A DNA stretch of 62,000 nt from Cryptomeria japonica (taxonomy: Eukaryota > Streptophyta > Pinopsida > Cupressales > Cupressaceae), in the NCBI RefSeq assembly GCF_030272615.1, contig NC_081413.1:724000649-724062648 (forward strand). The letters are read 5' to 3'. Made by a program: the position numbers and the translations under genes. Positions 10,970-21,880 of this stretch are shown here, piece by piece. Numbering within the stretch: position 1 is the first letter of the stretch; the number at the start of each line of letters is the position of its first letter. The notes beneath the pieces were generated by a model. That model made no database searches. It was given only the letters and a program-made list of their open reading frames with translations, and had not been told where the DNA came from.

Positions 10970-13900
10970 ATGTCAGATTTGCCGGCATCGCCAACTCCAA
11001 AGAAAATGAAATACAAATATGACAAATACCAGAATGAGGTTGCACCTTCCCAGGTTTCTTCTCCTTTGGATCACATCAGGGACACGGAAAGAGGGCACGT
11101 TGATATGGCAGAATTCATCAATAGGGTAGAAGATCCACAGGATAACAACTTGCAGCGGCTGTTGGACAGCCATATCCATCATGCATCTTCTTTTCCAGTG
11201 GCTGCCCTAGAACCTGAGTTCGTTCTTGCATGCGCCCATCATTTTGACAAAGAGTCAAGAGTCATCAAAAATGATGATGGTGAAGCTATAATTCGACTTG
11301 ATGCGGATACGATCAAGGAGGTCTTCAAAATACCTCCTGCACCTATTTATATGGAAATCACCAAAGAAAGTGCAACAGAGTATTATGTGAAAAGGGAAAA
11401 AGATTGCAAGCGACACATCAATAGGTAGATCCAAGAGCCATGTCCTTCCTTCTCAAGATGGGCAAAGTTGTACCGTTGTGATTTCAAGTGGGAGATAGGA
11501 GACACCATCACTCTTCTCAGCAGGATGATGGGCCTTGAGCACTCTAATGTCTTTGAGCCATGGATGTATCAATTCATTATGTTCATACGGCAGTCGCATC
11601 ACATTTCATGGGGTGAAATCATTAGCGATGCTTTGTGCGAACAACTTGCAGCAGTTCCTACCACTATGACCACCTTCATGAATTCTTATTTGGTATATTT
11701 AGCAACGTCACTTAGACACTTTCCAGGTCTTTCTACCAAGGGTGATCGCTCGCTTATACCAGTTTGGGAATATTATGACCAGTTGCCATTGAAATCTAGC
11801 AGACTGCATTTCAGAAGAGTCCAAGATGCATTCTTTGGATATTTCATGTGTCAGTTTGACGTGGATCTCAGAAACAAAAGAGTATCAGATGAGGCATGGG
11901 TCAAAGTGTCTGAGTATGGGTGTTTATTCCTGCAATTTCCCACCTTCACCTATATGAGGATTGGATGCTATGATGGACAGCCATACATGCTTCCAAGATA
12001 CCCAACCGATAAGATAATTCTTATGGAGTTGGGAAGACAGATCATGGCTGTTCATACTTTTCAGTCTGCTAGACACAAGGTTGGAATGGGGATCTCTAGC
12101 ACAAACCCATTGAAAATTGGTCGATACTCCCTTGTCACATCTGTGAAGGCTAAGGCCATGGAGGCTGAATTGCAGGAAATCAAGCTTAAGAGGTTCAAAC
12201 CTAGAGCTGATTTTGATTATAGAGGTATGAAGGAGAAGATCAAGAAATCCTTTGTGCATGTTCATCGCATTGAAGACATCTGGGTAGATCTCCGCATGGA
12301 AGCCGAAGTTTTGAAGATGGATTACTGCAGGCTCACTGTTGAGCAAATTGTTGACTTGAACTTGGCGGATATCCCACAAGGGATGATCGATGACGGGCAT
12401 ATACTTGATCCTGAATACATTTCACGAAGGGTTGAGGAAGCTCCACTTCCTTTGATCCAATGGTCACACAAGGAGTGCGTCTCCATCCTTGACAGATTTC
12501 AACCTATCTTGGCCAACACTAACGCATGGCTGAAAAGTAATGCTGTTAGACTTATCAAAATCAAGGTTGGTAAAAAAGATGATTCTACAGGGCCTCTTGG
12601 ACGGAAGTCTGAGATTCAGATTGATAACAAAGAGGGTGCTTCATCTTCATGTACAAGGATCAAGTTACGAGTTAGTCGTGCAGTAGTGCTTCAACCTGAG
12701 GAGACGACTACTCGTGGGAAGGAGAAATCACGGTTCCATGTTCGGGTGATCGATCTGGATAATCCAGAAGAGGGGCAGCAATCTAACGATGCACCTAAGT
12801 CTCCAGTTTCAGACTCGCCTCACGAGGTCATTCCTCCAGTTTCCATTGAGATGCCTCTTTCTCCTCCCAATTTGCTCGTAGATGAGTCTCCTCAGAATGC
12901 AGTTCCCATTTCAGCATACGAGCCTTCTCTTGATCAACAACGAGAAAGTGTGTTGAAAGTTCCTGAAGATAATCCCACTTGCATTCAGTTATCAGAAATT
13001 GATACTTATACTTCTGGTTTTGAAGAATTCATGAGGCAATCTTCATGTCCATTGGTAACTGAGCAAACCGTGGTCGCTATTCAAACAGATATTCCTCCCA
13101 GGGTGACCACGGTAATTCAAACAGAAACTGCTTTTCCTTTGCCTACGACTGCTACTAGAAGTGAGTTGATGACTTTGCCTCCATGGCTTAGTTCTTTCAC
13201 CTCGAAAAGAAAGAAGCAAGAGATCTCACCTGATGCCTTTGACTACCAGCAACTCAAACAGTCCAGATCCAAAGTTGCTAAGAAGGCGAAGACTATCTCT
13301 AGGGTAACTGTTGATAGCAACAAGATGAAAGTAGCTGAAATTGTGGAACCTATTGCAGATAAACCACTTGATGAAATGTCAGCTGCTGATTATAAGGTCA
13401 CAAGGGTAGAATTGGGCAAGCAAACACATGAGGTCATTAAACATGATGCTCAGTTTTCTTTTGCTTCACTAGTGCAAAGGTGTGACGATCTTCTTGCAAA
13501 GAAAGACAAGCTAGAAGAAGAAAACCGACAGCTCATGGCAGCCATTCATAAAATCACAAAACTTGCTGCTGAAGGGAGTAACTCCATAGGTTCTTCTAGT
13601 TCCCAAGAATTGATTCGTGGAGTGGAAAGGGCTGCTCAAAAAGTACAAGCACTGGATTCCTGGGTTGATCAGCTTCATGATCAATGTGTACAAGTGGTAA
13701 AAGACATTTTTCAAATAATGTCTAAGTTGGAAACCATTGAGGAGAAACTGGATCAGACTTCTAACACTTTAAAAAAGAATTTGGAAAGTGTTGAGAAAAG
13801 TCTGGCAATCTGGCGTACCATGCCCCAACAACAGCTGAGTATTTTGCAGGAGCACGCCATCATCTCTTCCAGGGTCATGTACTTGGAATTTGAGGAACTC

Positions 13901-14326
13901 ATGGAAAACAAGACCCTTGTTCTTAAATCCCTCATTGAGGAGATCAGTGATGCAAGGAGATTCTGGGATGAAGTCTATCGAGGTATTGTCTCACATTGTG
14001 AAAGGGCCTCTTGCAATATAGTAAGTCAGGATGGAGAGTTGATTCCAGAAGAAGAGGTTCTTGCTTATTTACAGATGAGGATTCATAATGAATGGAGGAG
14101 TGAACAATTCTCGGCAGCTTCAATTCAAGCATTGACGAAACACCAAGCGTTTTTGCATGAGATCCAGTTTATCCTGGATAAAGACAATTCCACACTCCTC
14201 TGCTGTCACGACACTATTGTGAAGACTATGGTTGTTGCTAAGAACACACTTGAACCAAATCCCGAGGAACTACAAGCGAGCATCCGGAAATTTCAAAGAT
14301 TCGTGTCTTCACAAAATGCAACTTAA
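10970..14326 (+). CDS. Unit A long ORF, unknown family, one in-frame stop
   Basis: An 1,118-codon frame interrupted only by TAG at 11426, where relatives D and E read Trp, so a TGG to TAG change is likely. The start was chosen by alignment with relatives D and E. The N-terminal half (about residues 60-390) is globular and carries the family motifs LLSRMMGL with EPWM, ISWGEIISDALCEQL, FLQFPTFTYMRI and LPRYPTDK. The middle (about 400-750) is polar and Ser/Pro-rich. A conserved KPLDEMSAADYKVTRVELG motif follows, then a long, probably coiled-coil C-terminus. It has no zinc knuckle, protease, polymerase, integrase or membrane segment. Function unknown. The layout loosely recalls plant transposon-associated mobile-domain proteins, but I cannot confirm that. 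The stop makes it formally a pseudogene. Confidence 0.75.
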
Positions 14327-14633
14327 GTGTTTTTCAACACTTAGTTGAATTTTCCCTCTTTTGTAATCTTTAGTTGTAATTTTGTTTTGACAAGTTACAT
14401 TTAAAAGTATTTTTGTAAAACGCAAGTTACACATTACTTGCACTTTTGTAATTACATGTAAGGCAACTACAAGTTGTGTCCAATTAGGACTGTAGTTGGA
14501 ATAAGTCTTAATTAGTTAGAGTAACTCTTAGTTAATTAATGAAGTCTCATGTATTTATTGAATGAGTCTTGGTGGTTGAGAGAATCTCTCAAGTTAGTTA
14601 GGATCCTCCCACCTTTTTCTCAAGGCTCCTCCT

Positions 14634-14642
14634 CTATAAATA
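14634..14642 (+). promoter_or_regulatory. TATA box of Unit A
   Basis: CTATAAATA about 300 bases after the ORF stop and about 800 before the CA end. The same box is kept in B (27965-27975) and C (about 39459-39468, minus), so it probably marks U3/R. Confidence 0.65.
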
Positions 14643-14710
14643 CTTGAGAGGTCCATTGTAAATATATCTTTTGGAAAGCAAGCAAAAACTCTGCCAAATT
14701 TACAGCAAGA

Positions 14711-15172
14711 AGTCTTTGAGCTTATGTATGTGGATTGAAGGTTTTTGAAGAATAATAAAGAAGGATTACTCAAGTTTTGAGTCTTTGAGCTACATGTTTG
14801 AGTTTGAATCTTTTATTTCTTCTATGCCAAGTGTTTCTAAAGGAGCTTAGTCCAATCTGATTTGAAGTCTTTGAGCTGCAAGTAGAGAAGATTAATTAAA
14901 ATAGGAAACTCTCTTGAAGGAGCAGCAAGTCTTTGAGCGTGCGTCTATTCTTGAGGAAAAATTACTGTTTGACAAGAAATAGCAGCATGTGTTTGAGCTT
15001 GCATTAGTTCTTGTCTTTGTGTTAAAAGAATAAATTATTCTAGTCTTTGAGCTGTTGTCTTTTATTCGTTGTAAAATTTAGTATAGCAAAGGGTAGATAG
15101 GACTTCCAATAGTCAAGTCTTTGAGCTTGATATTGCTGTCCCCTCCCGAAGGAAGTGACGAAAGTCTTTGCG
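14711..15172 (+). repeat. Interspersed AGTCTTTGAGCT motifs in Unit A R/U5
   Basis: Eight copies or near-copies, starting near 14711, 14781, 14865, 14929, 14990, 15042, 15117 and 15161, about 45-85 bases apart with unrelated sequence between. The motif also recurs in B (28040-28510), and as AGCTCAAAGTCT in C. Confidence 0.8.
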
Positions 15173-15439
15173 CTTTCAGGAAACTTCATTTCCTTTCTCT
15201 CATTTCACTTGAAAGTAGTTACTGCTGTTAATTTTCAATCGCTATCCTTTTCTGTGAAGAGAAAAGGATATTGTCTTTCTTGAAGAAAGAAGGAAGACTA
15301 CTGTCCCATCCTGTTTTTATTTCAGTTTTAGTTAGATAGGGGGAGCCTTCCCTTAATTAGGAGAGGTTTTACTCGTGTGCTGTTGTTGAAACTACAATTT
15401 TGTATATTTCCCCCAAGTGTACAAAATTTTCAACCAACA

Positions 15440-15444
15440 AATAT
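15440..15444. repeat. Target-site duplication AATAT, right of Unit A
   Basis: Exact match to 8715-8719. Confidence 0.9.
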
Positions 15445-16900
15445 CATCGAATTGCCTTAAGGCATGTTTGCCTTTGCATTTTTATTTTTCTCCTTTCTAT
15501 GCCACGTGAAATGCAAGAGACCATGTAATAAGCTATTAGCATGCTTATTAAGTGATTTATAATATCACTTAATACTTTATTTCATCTAATATCTTATTAA
15601 GTGATATTATAAATCACTTAAGAAATATGTATTTTTAAATAAATGTAAATGAATGCATCTTCATTAAAATGGTCTAAAATACCATTACCCAAATTAAACA
15701 TTTGTTTTTTCCTTTTTATATTTAAAGTAAAAATGTAATAAATATGATAAAGAAAATTATTTATTAAAGTGAAAAAATAAAAAATAAAACACTTTATTAA
15801 ATATATTTCCTAAATTACATTTATTATTTAATAAATAAAGTTAATAAAATTATCTTATTAAAGTGATTTATTTTATTGATCACTTTAATAAAAATAATTT
15901 TATTGTTTTTATGTTATTAAAATCTTTACTATAAATATATAAAAATAAAATCAAACAAATGTTCAATTAGGTAATGATTTTTTTTAAATCACTTTAACAG
16001 ATATTTATTTTCATTTATTAGGAGGTCAAAGAGAGATATTTTTTGCATTTATGAAGGCTTGCAGGCCTGTCAGGGATATTTCAGAGTCATTTATGATGCA
16101 TTTAAGGGCTCTTATGGTTACAGTATGGGTGGCTTGACTTTTTGGCTCAAGTACATTCCCTTTCAGACATGTTTGGGGCCCTAAAAGTGGGTTTTTTGAG
16201 TCTGCTTGACCTAAGAGGAGTTGGAGTCTTTTTGACTGCCTTGGCAAAAACATATATACTAGAAGACTTCATTTTTGTGAGGGTTCTCATTCATTCATCT
16301 TTTTAGTAGACTGTAATTTCTGAGTTCTCTGCAGGAAGGAATGTTTTTGTAACACATTTTCAAGAATTATAAAGCTTGGTGATACCTTTTTGGCAGGGAT
16401 AATAGCTTGGCTTACCTGTCTACTTCTCATCTTTTCTGTTATTGTGTCTTTAGTGTTAGTCAGTTCTTTGTGGTTGGCTTTTTGCCCCCCTTAAAATTGC
16501 ACTTTCTGTTGATGCCTTATACATAAATACATATGTTCTTGCAGGTCATAAGCTGTGTTTTTAGTAATTATCAGTCTTAGGTTGTGAAAGGAGTTTTTCC
16601 TCTTAGGACTGTGATTATCCAGCCTTCTTATGAAGTATTGATGCAAAGATCATGGGTTGTTGGTTAGTGTAAAAGAGCTTTATTATCACTGTTATACTGT
16701 GTATCTTTTGCTTAGTTGGATTTCAACATATCATCTGGTGCAATCACCTTAGATTTAGATTTCAGTTTTACATGTTCTCCTCCTTACTCTTTTCCCTGAA
16801 GAAGCTGTTAGTTTAGGTGCAGAATTTGAAAAGAACCAGCTTACTCTGGAGGTTCACTCCAATTTTTAGGCAACCCGCAGGCCTAGGAGGGTTCCCATGT
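15445..16900 (+). mobile_element. LTR-like repeat, right part (continues 5069-8714)
   Basis: Very AT-rich at 15500-16020, with no gene seen. A TATA-like CATATATACT at 16251-16260 is followed by CT- and T-rich leader-type sequence resembling R/U5 of plant LTRs. The right end was not located; about 16900 is an estimate. Confidence 0.35.
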
Positions 16901-16964
16901 GTCACAAGCCTGCTAAGTTGATAGCTTAGCAAACAGGGGTGCAGGTTCAAGTGATAACAATTGC

Positions 16965-17525
16965 GCTAGTCAGTAGTTTGGCGCTAAAAAGATTAAGGCA
17001 TGGAAAAAGTTGAAAAGTGCAAAATTCCTTCCTTAGAGCAAAATGGCGCCCTAGTTAGAAGGGCACTAAGATCAAAGAGCCACGGAAAATCTCCAAAATC
17101 ATAAAATTTCTTGCTTAGTATGAAATGTCACCTAGTTCAAGGAGATAGCGCCAAAATGCAAGGGTCAAGGAAAATTCCAAAGATGCAAAATTCCTTGACA
17201 TAGGTGTTTTGGTGCCCAAGCAAGGTTGAAAGCGCTGGATTGAGGTGGCCAAGGAAAAGGGTAAAGTTTGCAATCATAGCATTTTAGCGCCTAGGTGCAT
17301 TACAGGGCGCCAAAATCAAGTTGCCTTGGACAAGTCAGTAAAGATGAAATTCCTTGGTAGGAGCAAAATGGCGCCCTAGTCTAGGTCAAAAGCGCCAAAA
17401 TGGAGAAGTCATGGAAAATCACACAAATGCAGAATTCCTTCACAAGGGTGATTTAGCGGCCATGCACAAAGAGGGGTGTCAAAATGGGTTTTGCCAAGGA
17501 TAAACTTGAAGTTGAAATTTCCTCC
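16965..17525 (+). repeat. Degenerate ~80-bp tandem array upstream of Unit F ORF, ~7 units
   Basis: Units share (AT)GGCGCCCTAG, AGCGCCAAAAT, CATGGAAAAT or CAAGGAAAA, and AAATTCCTTG. It is the same family as 5802-6085. Its place ahead of the F ORF parallels the arrays ahead of the A and D ORFs. Confidence 0.7.
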
Positions 17526-18271
17526 AAGATATGGATTCCACACCCAAGTCAAAGATTGAAGAAAATTCTCCAAGGCAAGGAAAATCCAAGATCAAGGATG
17601 AACTAGAAAGAATAAAAATCCCCTCAGAAATTTAAAAAAAAAATCCATTTCTCGAGCATTAAATCTCATCCAAATTTCAAAATTCTTTGAGATTTGGATT
17701 CATGAGAGAATTTTCTCTCTCCTGGATCCTGGAACTCTATTTTTGGAAAGTTCTTAAAAAATAGAAGATGGTGGAAAATCATTGAAAATCTCCTCCAGAG
17801 CAAGGAAAGTTCAAAAAAATTCAATAAAATTCTTCCTAAGTCAAATATTCTCTCTTGAAGTTTTCTCTCTGTTAGGGTTTTTCAGCCAAGTGGATGGATA
17901 AGGAGAATGTAAAGTCAATCTTTCAAAAATCCCTCCAAAATTCAAAAAAATGGAAAGTTGGCAAGTTGGCGATTTAAGAAGAAAGAAATTTCCAAATCAT
18001 GATGCACAACTCAAGGCATTAAAAGAAATTTCTATTTTGGAACTCAACTACAAGGGCAGAACCCATTTGCATGGCGTGTTGGAAAGGAAACTATGATGAA
18101 TCATCAAAACAACTGCCCAAATTGACCTTTGCCAACTTAGCAGCATGTTGGATAAATTCTATATAAACGTGCTGGTACAATTCATTTCTCATGTGCGAAG
18201 TTGGAGAGAAAGTGCAAAATTCAGACTTGGAGAATATTTTATACTTTTAGGAGGCTTTGTTCGCGGAGAAA
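17526..18271 (+). other. Non-coding stretch before the Unit F ORF
   Basis: AT- and purine-rich sequence with repeated AAAATTC and CTCTCT words and no credible ORF. It ends with a TATA-like TCTATATAAACG at 18158-18169, about 105 bases before the presumed start codon. Confidence 0.5.
18158..18169 (+). promoter_or_regulatory. Putative TATA box before Unit F ORF
   Basis: TCTATATAAACG, 103 bases before ATG 18272. Units A and D show their clear TATA after the ORF, so F may use a different arrangement or this may be chance. Confidence 0.4.
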
Positions 18272-20037
18272 TGGCTGAATCAAGTAAAGCAACAACTATT
18301 ACTAGGCAAGCATAGATAAAAGCTGAAATGATGGAATTCCTTCTGAAGTCCAAGATGGTGTCCAGATGGAAGGAAATTAGTGACACAAACCTGGGGACAT
18401 TCACAACATGGCTGCTTTCCGAATTAGGATGTTTGGGACAGCAGGACACACCCCATCACTTATCGCTGCCAGGATTGTCAGAAGTGGAATTGTTGTGGCA
18501 GCTAGTTTCCCCCTTCTATCCAATGTCCAGAGTTGATCCTAGAATGTGCAAAACACTACAATCCGAAAGAAGAACCATTTCAACATCAAGTGGCAAGCTT
18601 TTAGCGACCTTAACTCTGGAGGTTATCAGGGAAGCCTTTGGAATTCTCTCTCATCATTCCATCACCTGCAAAACTAAGAATGGAGCTATGACTGTGTATG
18701 ATGCAGATCTCGAAAGATGCGCTGAAGTTTTCAACAAGAATTGGTTGTAGAAGCCTAGACCACACATTTCCAAAATGCATAAGACACTCACCATTTTCGA
18801 ATTCAAGCAGGAGTATGTGGACTTGACAATGATGTTAAGCAGAATTATGGGGTGTCCAAATGCCATAAATTTTGAAACATGGATGTTTTTTTACATTGGC
18901 GAAGTCATGAATGCCAATGGACTAGTGGACTGGGCTAGATTAGTTAGCCATTATGTGCATGAACAATTGAAAGATATGAAGGAGAAGAAGACTCAATCCT
19001 TTTAGATGAGCTCATACGTGATTAATTTACTTGCAAGGATGGGTGGCTTCGATGCTTTGTCGGGAAAAGGGGTCATGGGCTGCGGACCAGCACAGCTGAA
19101 AGTTCATGAATGCTATCCCCAACTGCACGTATACAACACCAATTCTTTCAAATTAGTGAATGACACTTTTACCATGTACCTAACTGGGTTGATGTAGAAT
19201 GAGCTTCACAAGAGAGTGTCCCCATAGGCCAGGACTCTAGTACAAAAATTTGGGGCCACGTTCTTGCAGTTTCCAAAGTTCACTTATATTAGATCGCAAG
19301 GGTTCTTGTACCAACCATATAAATTACCAAGATATCTATCTGTGACAAATTGATGCTGCTGGAACTTTTGAGACATTGATAGCATATGACCAAATTCAGA
19401 AGAAGAAATGAAAGTTGTCTATTGAATTTCCTATTGTCCTCGGTGATTATGTGGAAGTGTGATCAAACTTGGTAGCAACTGAAAAGGCAACAGAGGAGTT
19501 GGCATTCTACCGCTTGACATTCTACACACCTAGATGCTACTATAATCCATTTCACGTGATTAAAATTTGTGCACGAGTTTCACCTAGAAGATTATTGGGC
19601 AGGTGCCAAGGATAATCTTGAAGTCAAGAAGAAAATGTTTTCCAGGCTACCCTTGACACAATAAGGATAAGTGAAATAATTCAAGTGCCGGATCAGGTGA
19701 AAGAGGATTTGGACTTAATGCAACCAAAATTTGAAAAAGTGAAAGATCAACCCATTCAACTTCCAGATTGGTCAGAACTTGAAATTGATGATCTGGATAT
19801 TTTGGTCAAATCCGTTTTGAAATTCACCAGACATTGGATTGATCGGTATGTTAGGAAGCTGAAAGAAGGAAATGTCTGCCTGAGCTACCAGTTGATGGGA
19901 AGTCTAGATTCCCATAGTGAAGCGACTAAAGGATCTTCACAAGCCCAAGCTGAAGATGGAGAAGTTCAACAGAAGGAGGTTGAGCCTAGTAAAGGAAAGA
20001 ATGCTCCAAAGAGGCCAAGGACAAACTTTCTTTAAAA
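18272..20037 (+). pseudogene. Unit F: decayed, C-terminally truncated copy of the ORF family
   Basis: A frame starting MAESSKATT shifts early and continues through 18328-19370 with several stops. It matches the A, D and E N-terminal domain: SDTNLGTF (E has GDTNLGHID), MLSRIMGCP with FETWMFFYI, VNDTFTMYL, FLQFPKFTYIRS and KLPRY. A later open part (19685-20034) contains SYQLMGSLDS, close to TYHLMGSLDS in D. The coiled-coil half present in A, D and E is absent: homology ends at about 20035 where unrelated AT-rich sequence begins. The stop after NKNWL reads as CAG changed to TAG. Not functional. Confidence 0.75.
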
Positions 20038-20672
20038 CATTAGTAAAAAACTAATAAACTTTCTTTAAAACATTCGATTAATAAAGTTTATATTATGATT
20101 CAAAACAATGAAAAGTTGAAAATATTAAATAAATTATAAAACAAACATTCAATAAATTGAGGCGATTACAGGCATTCAAATCAAGCAAAATGGAAAAATC
20201 CAAAATGTAATCCGAATTAGGGAAGAAAATTTGAAACAAAAAAAAACCTTTGTTCTACGTACTGGTTGTGGCTATGACGCGCAACTCATCTGCAAATTGT
20301 TCGTGCGGCGGTGTAAATGTCTTCGTGTATGATGTAAATGTGTTCGCACGGCTGTAAATTGACTTTGCGTGGTGTAAATGTGTTCGCGCGGTTGCAAATC
20401 TGTTCGGTCAGTGTAAATGACCTCGCGTTTAGGGTCTTCCGACCTTTTTGCTGCCATGATGTCTCGTTTTTAGGGCTTTTAAAAGTTTTTTCACGCATTT
20501 TTTAGGTTTTTAAATTTTTTTCGGTCAGGATTCGTTGGGAAACGTGCTGCCAACTCTCGCCCACGTCTCCTACAAGTGGAAACACATCCACTCCCGTCTC
20601 CCACACGGGATACGCGAACTAGTATCCGGTTCGGGTCTCCAGGGGTCTAGGGTATGTTTCCCTGCAACCTAG
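20038..20672. other. AT-rich junction with minisatellite
   Basis: 20038-20280 is AT-rich and includes two copies of CTTTCTTTAAAACATT. 20291-20430 is a minisatellite (listed separately). 20440-20672 is GC-richer and gene-free. It could be the 5' part of Unit E separated from its ORF by the gypsy insertion. No gene seen. Confidence 0.45.
20291..20430. repeat. Minisatellite, ~7 units of ~20 bp (TGTAAATGTGTTCGCGCGG)
   Basis: Successive units begin TGCAAAT or TGTAAAT and contain TTCG, for example TGTAAATGTGTTCGCACGGC and TGTAAATGTGTTCGCGCGGT. Spacing is 19-22 bases. Confidence 0.75.
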
Positions 20673-21833
20673 ATTTTCAGGCATTGGAGGACATTCACCC
20701 TCGTGTAACATTTTCCACACCTATGAAAGACCAGGTCTAGAAGATATTTTCAAAACAACATTGGTAGAGCAATGTGGCTTTGGTAAATTAATAGATAGTT
20801 GGAAAATTTGCAGGGTTTGGGGTGTCAACTAGTTACTTCATTCCAGCGTTGGAGTAATACTTTTGGAAGTTTGAAATTGTGGAAAAGTTGTAGTGAAACT
20901 TTGAATTGGTAAAGATTGTTCTTTTAGTTTGAAAAGTAGTTCTTTGCAAATTATTAGAGCTTGCCAAGTTGAAAGGAAAATCGCAGAGTATATACATAAA
21001 CTGTGATAGGGAGCATTGACAAAAAATGTGGTGTAGCTGTGGGCACTTTTCAACTATTAAAACAACGCAGAGCTTTCTGAAGGTGTTGGCCATCCTTATT
21101 CCAGCAGGGTGAAGTTATATCGAGGTCGCAGACCCCACATTGATGCTCAGTCTAAGTGTAGCCATGGAGTGAATGCTAGTATCGCCAAGTAGAAATGGCT
21201 AAGGGTAAGAAATCAGACATCGTTAAGACTGCAGATTGGTGAGGAATTCGAGCTCTTTGGTGTTCACCACGAATTGACTTCCAACTTGGGCATTCATTGT
21301 GTTAAATCTAGGCGTGGATAGTGATAAGGAACGGCTGGGTGGGCTATGTGAAGTTACCTAGCCTGGGTGTGATCCAAGGATACCTAGCATTGGCAGCATG
21401 GTAGCAAGTTATACAGTGGTTCGAAGCATGGAGCTTGCTGCAAGGACATAGACCAGTCCTCTTGGTGAAGCGAATTCCAACCAAGTTCCATCATTAAAAA
21501 CACTTGGTTTTGTATATGAAATTTGCTAGACACAGAGTGTGAATCATACATTTTACAGAAAAAATAATTGGTCAGTGTCTAATTGGGATTTTGGCAACAT
21601 TGTTATTGTTCCTTATTAGTTATCCAATTTGGGTTAGTTACAACAAGTCAATGTGAATGCAAAAAATAGTTTTTTTTGAAATATTTGTAATTTGTTAGTC
21701 GCTTCTTACTTGAATTTGTAAACTGGATGAATGTATGGAAATAAGAAATGCACCAGGTTAAACTAAACTACAGGGATACAAAAAATAAAATAGACATTTG
21801 TTGCTTTCATAAAAAAAGGGCCAGCCCATTATA
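20673..21833 (+). mobile_element. Gypsy chromovirus 5' LTR, truncated
   Basis: Matches 32551-33705 of the 3' LTR along its whole length with scattered substitutions and small indels. About 570 bases of the LTR's start are missing. It ends CCCATTATA, against CCCATTACA in the 3' LTR, and the primer-binding site follows at once. Confidence 0.85.
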
Positions 21834-21834
21834 G

Positions 21835-21846
21835 TGGTATCAGAGC
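21835..21846 (+). other. Primer-binding site (tRNA-iMet type)
   Basis: TGGTATCAGAGC, the usual complement of the initiator tRNA 3' end in plant Ty3/gypsy elements, one base after the 5' LTR. Confidence 0.9.
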
Positions 21847-21880
21847 AGAAGATTTTGCCAATTTGAGGGGTTAAAAACTC

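Larger units (their letters stand above)
8720..15439 (+). mobile_element. Unit A: 6.7-kb TG...CA element with a single long ORF
   Basis: The element starts TGTTGTCCTCATTTTTG and ends TTTTCAACCAACA, with a perfect 5-bp duplication AATAT. In order it holds a ~62-bp tandem array (9262-9600), a leader with a splice donor (10208), an 1,118-codon ORF (10970-14326), a TATA box (14634-14642), and about 0.8 kb with repeated AGTCTTTGAGCT motifs. It has no primer-binding site, gag, pol or internal LTR pair. Its ends and flanks match Units B and C, which lack the ORF. As B stands in an LTR position beside a gag, I read A as a giant solo LTR with the ORF in U3. A compact non-autonomous element is the alternative. 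Confidence 0.8.

Noticed and set aside
10970-14326. Calling the Unit A ORF a plant mobile-domain protein or a specific transposase
   Set aside because: The general layout is suggestive, but I cannot see diagnostic residues well enough without a profile search, so it is left unnamed.
20838-21093. ORFs conserved between the two gypsy LTRs (also 32714-32974)
   Set aside because: Conserved only because the LTRs are copies of each other; no start context or protein features.
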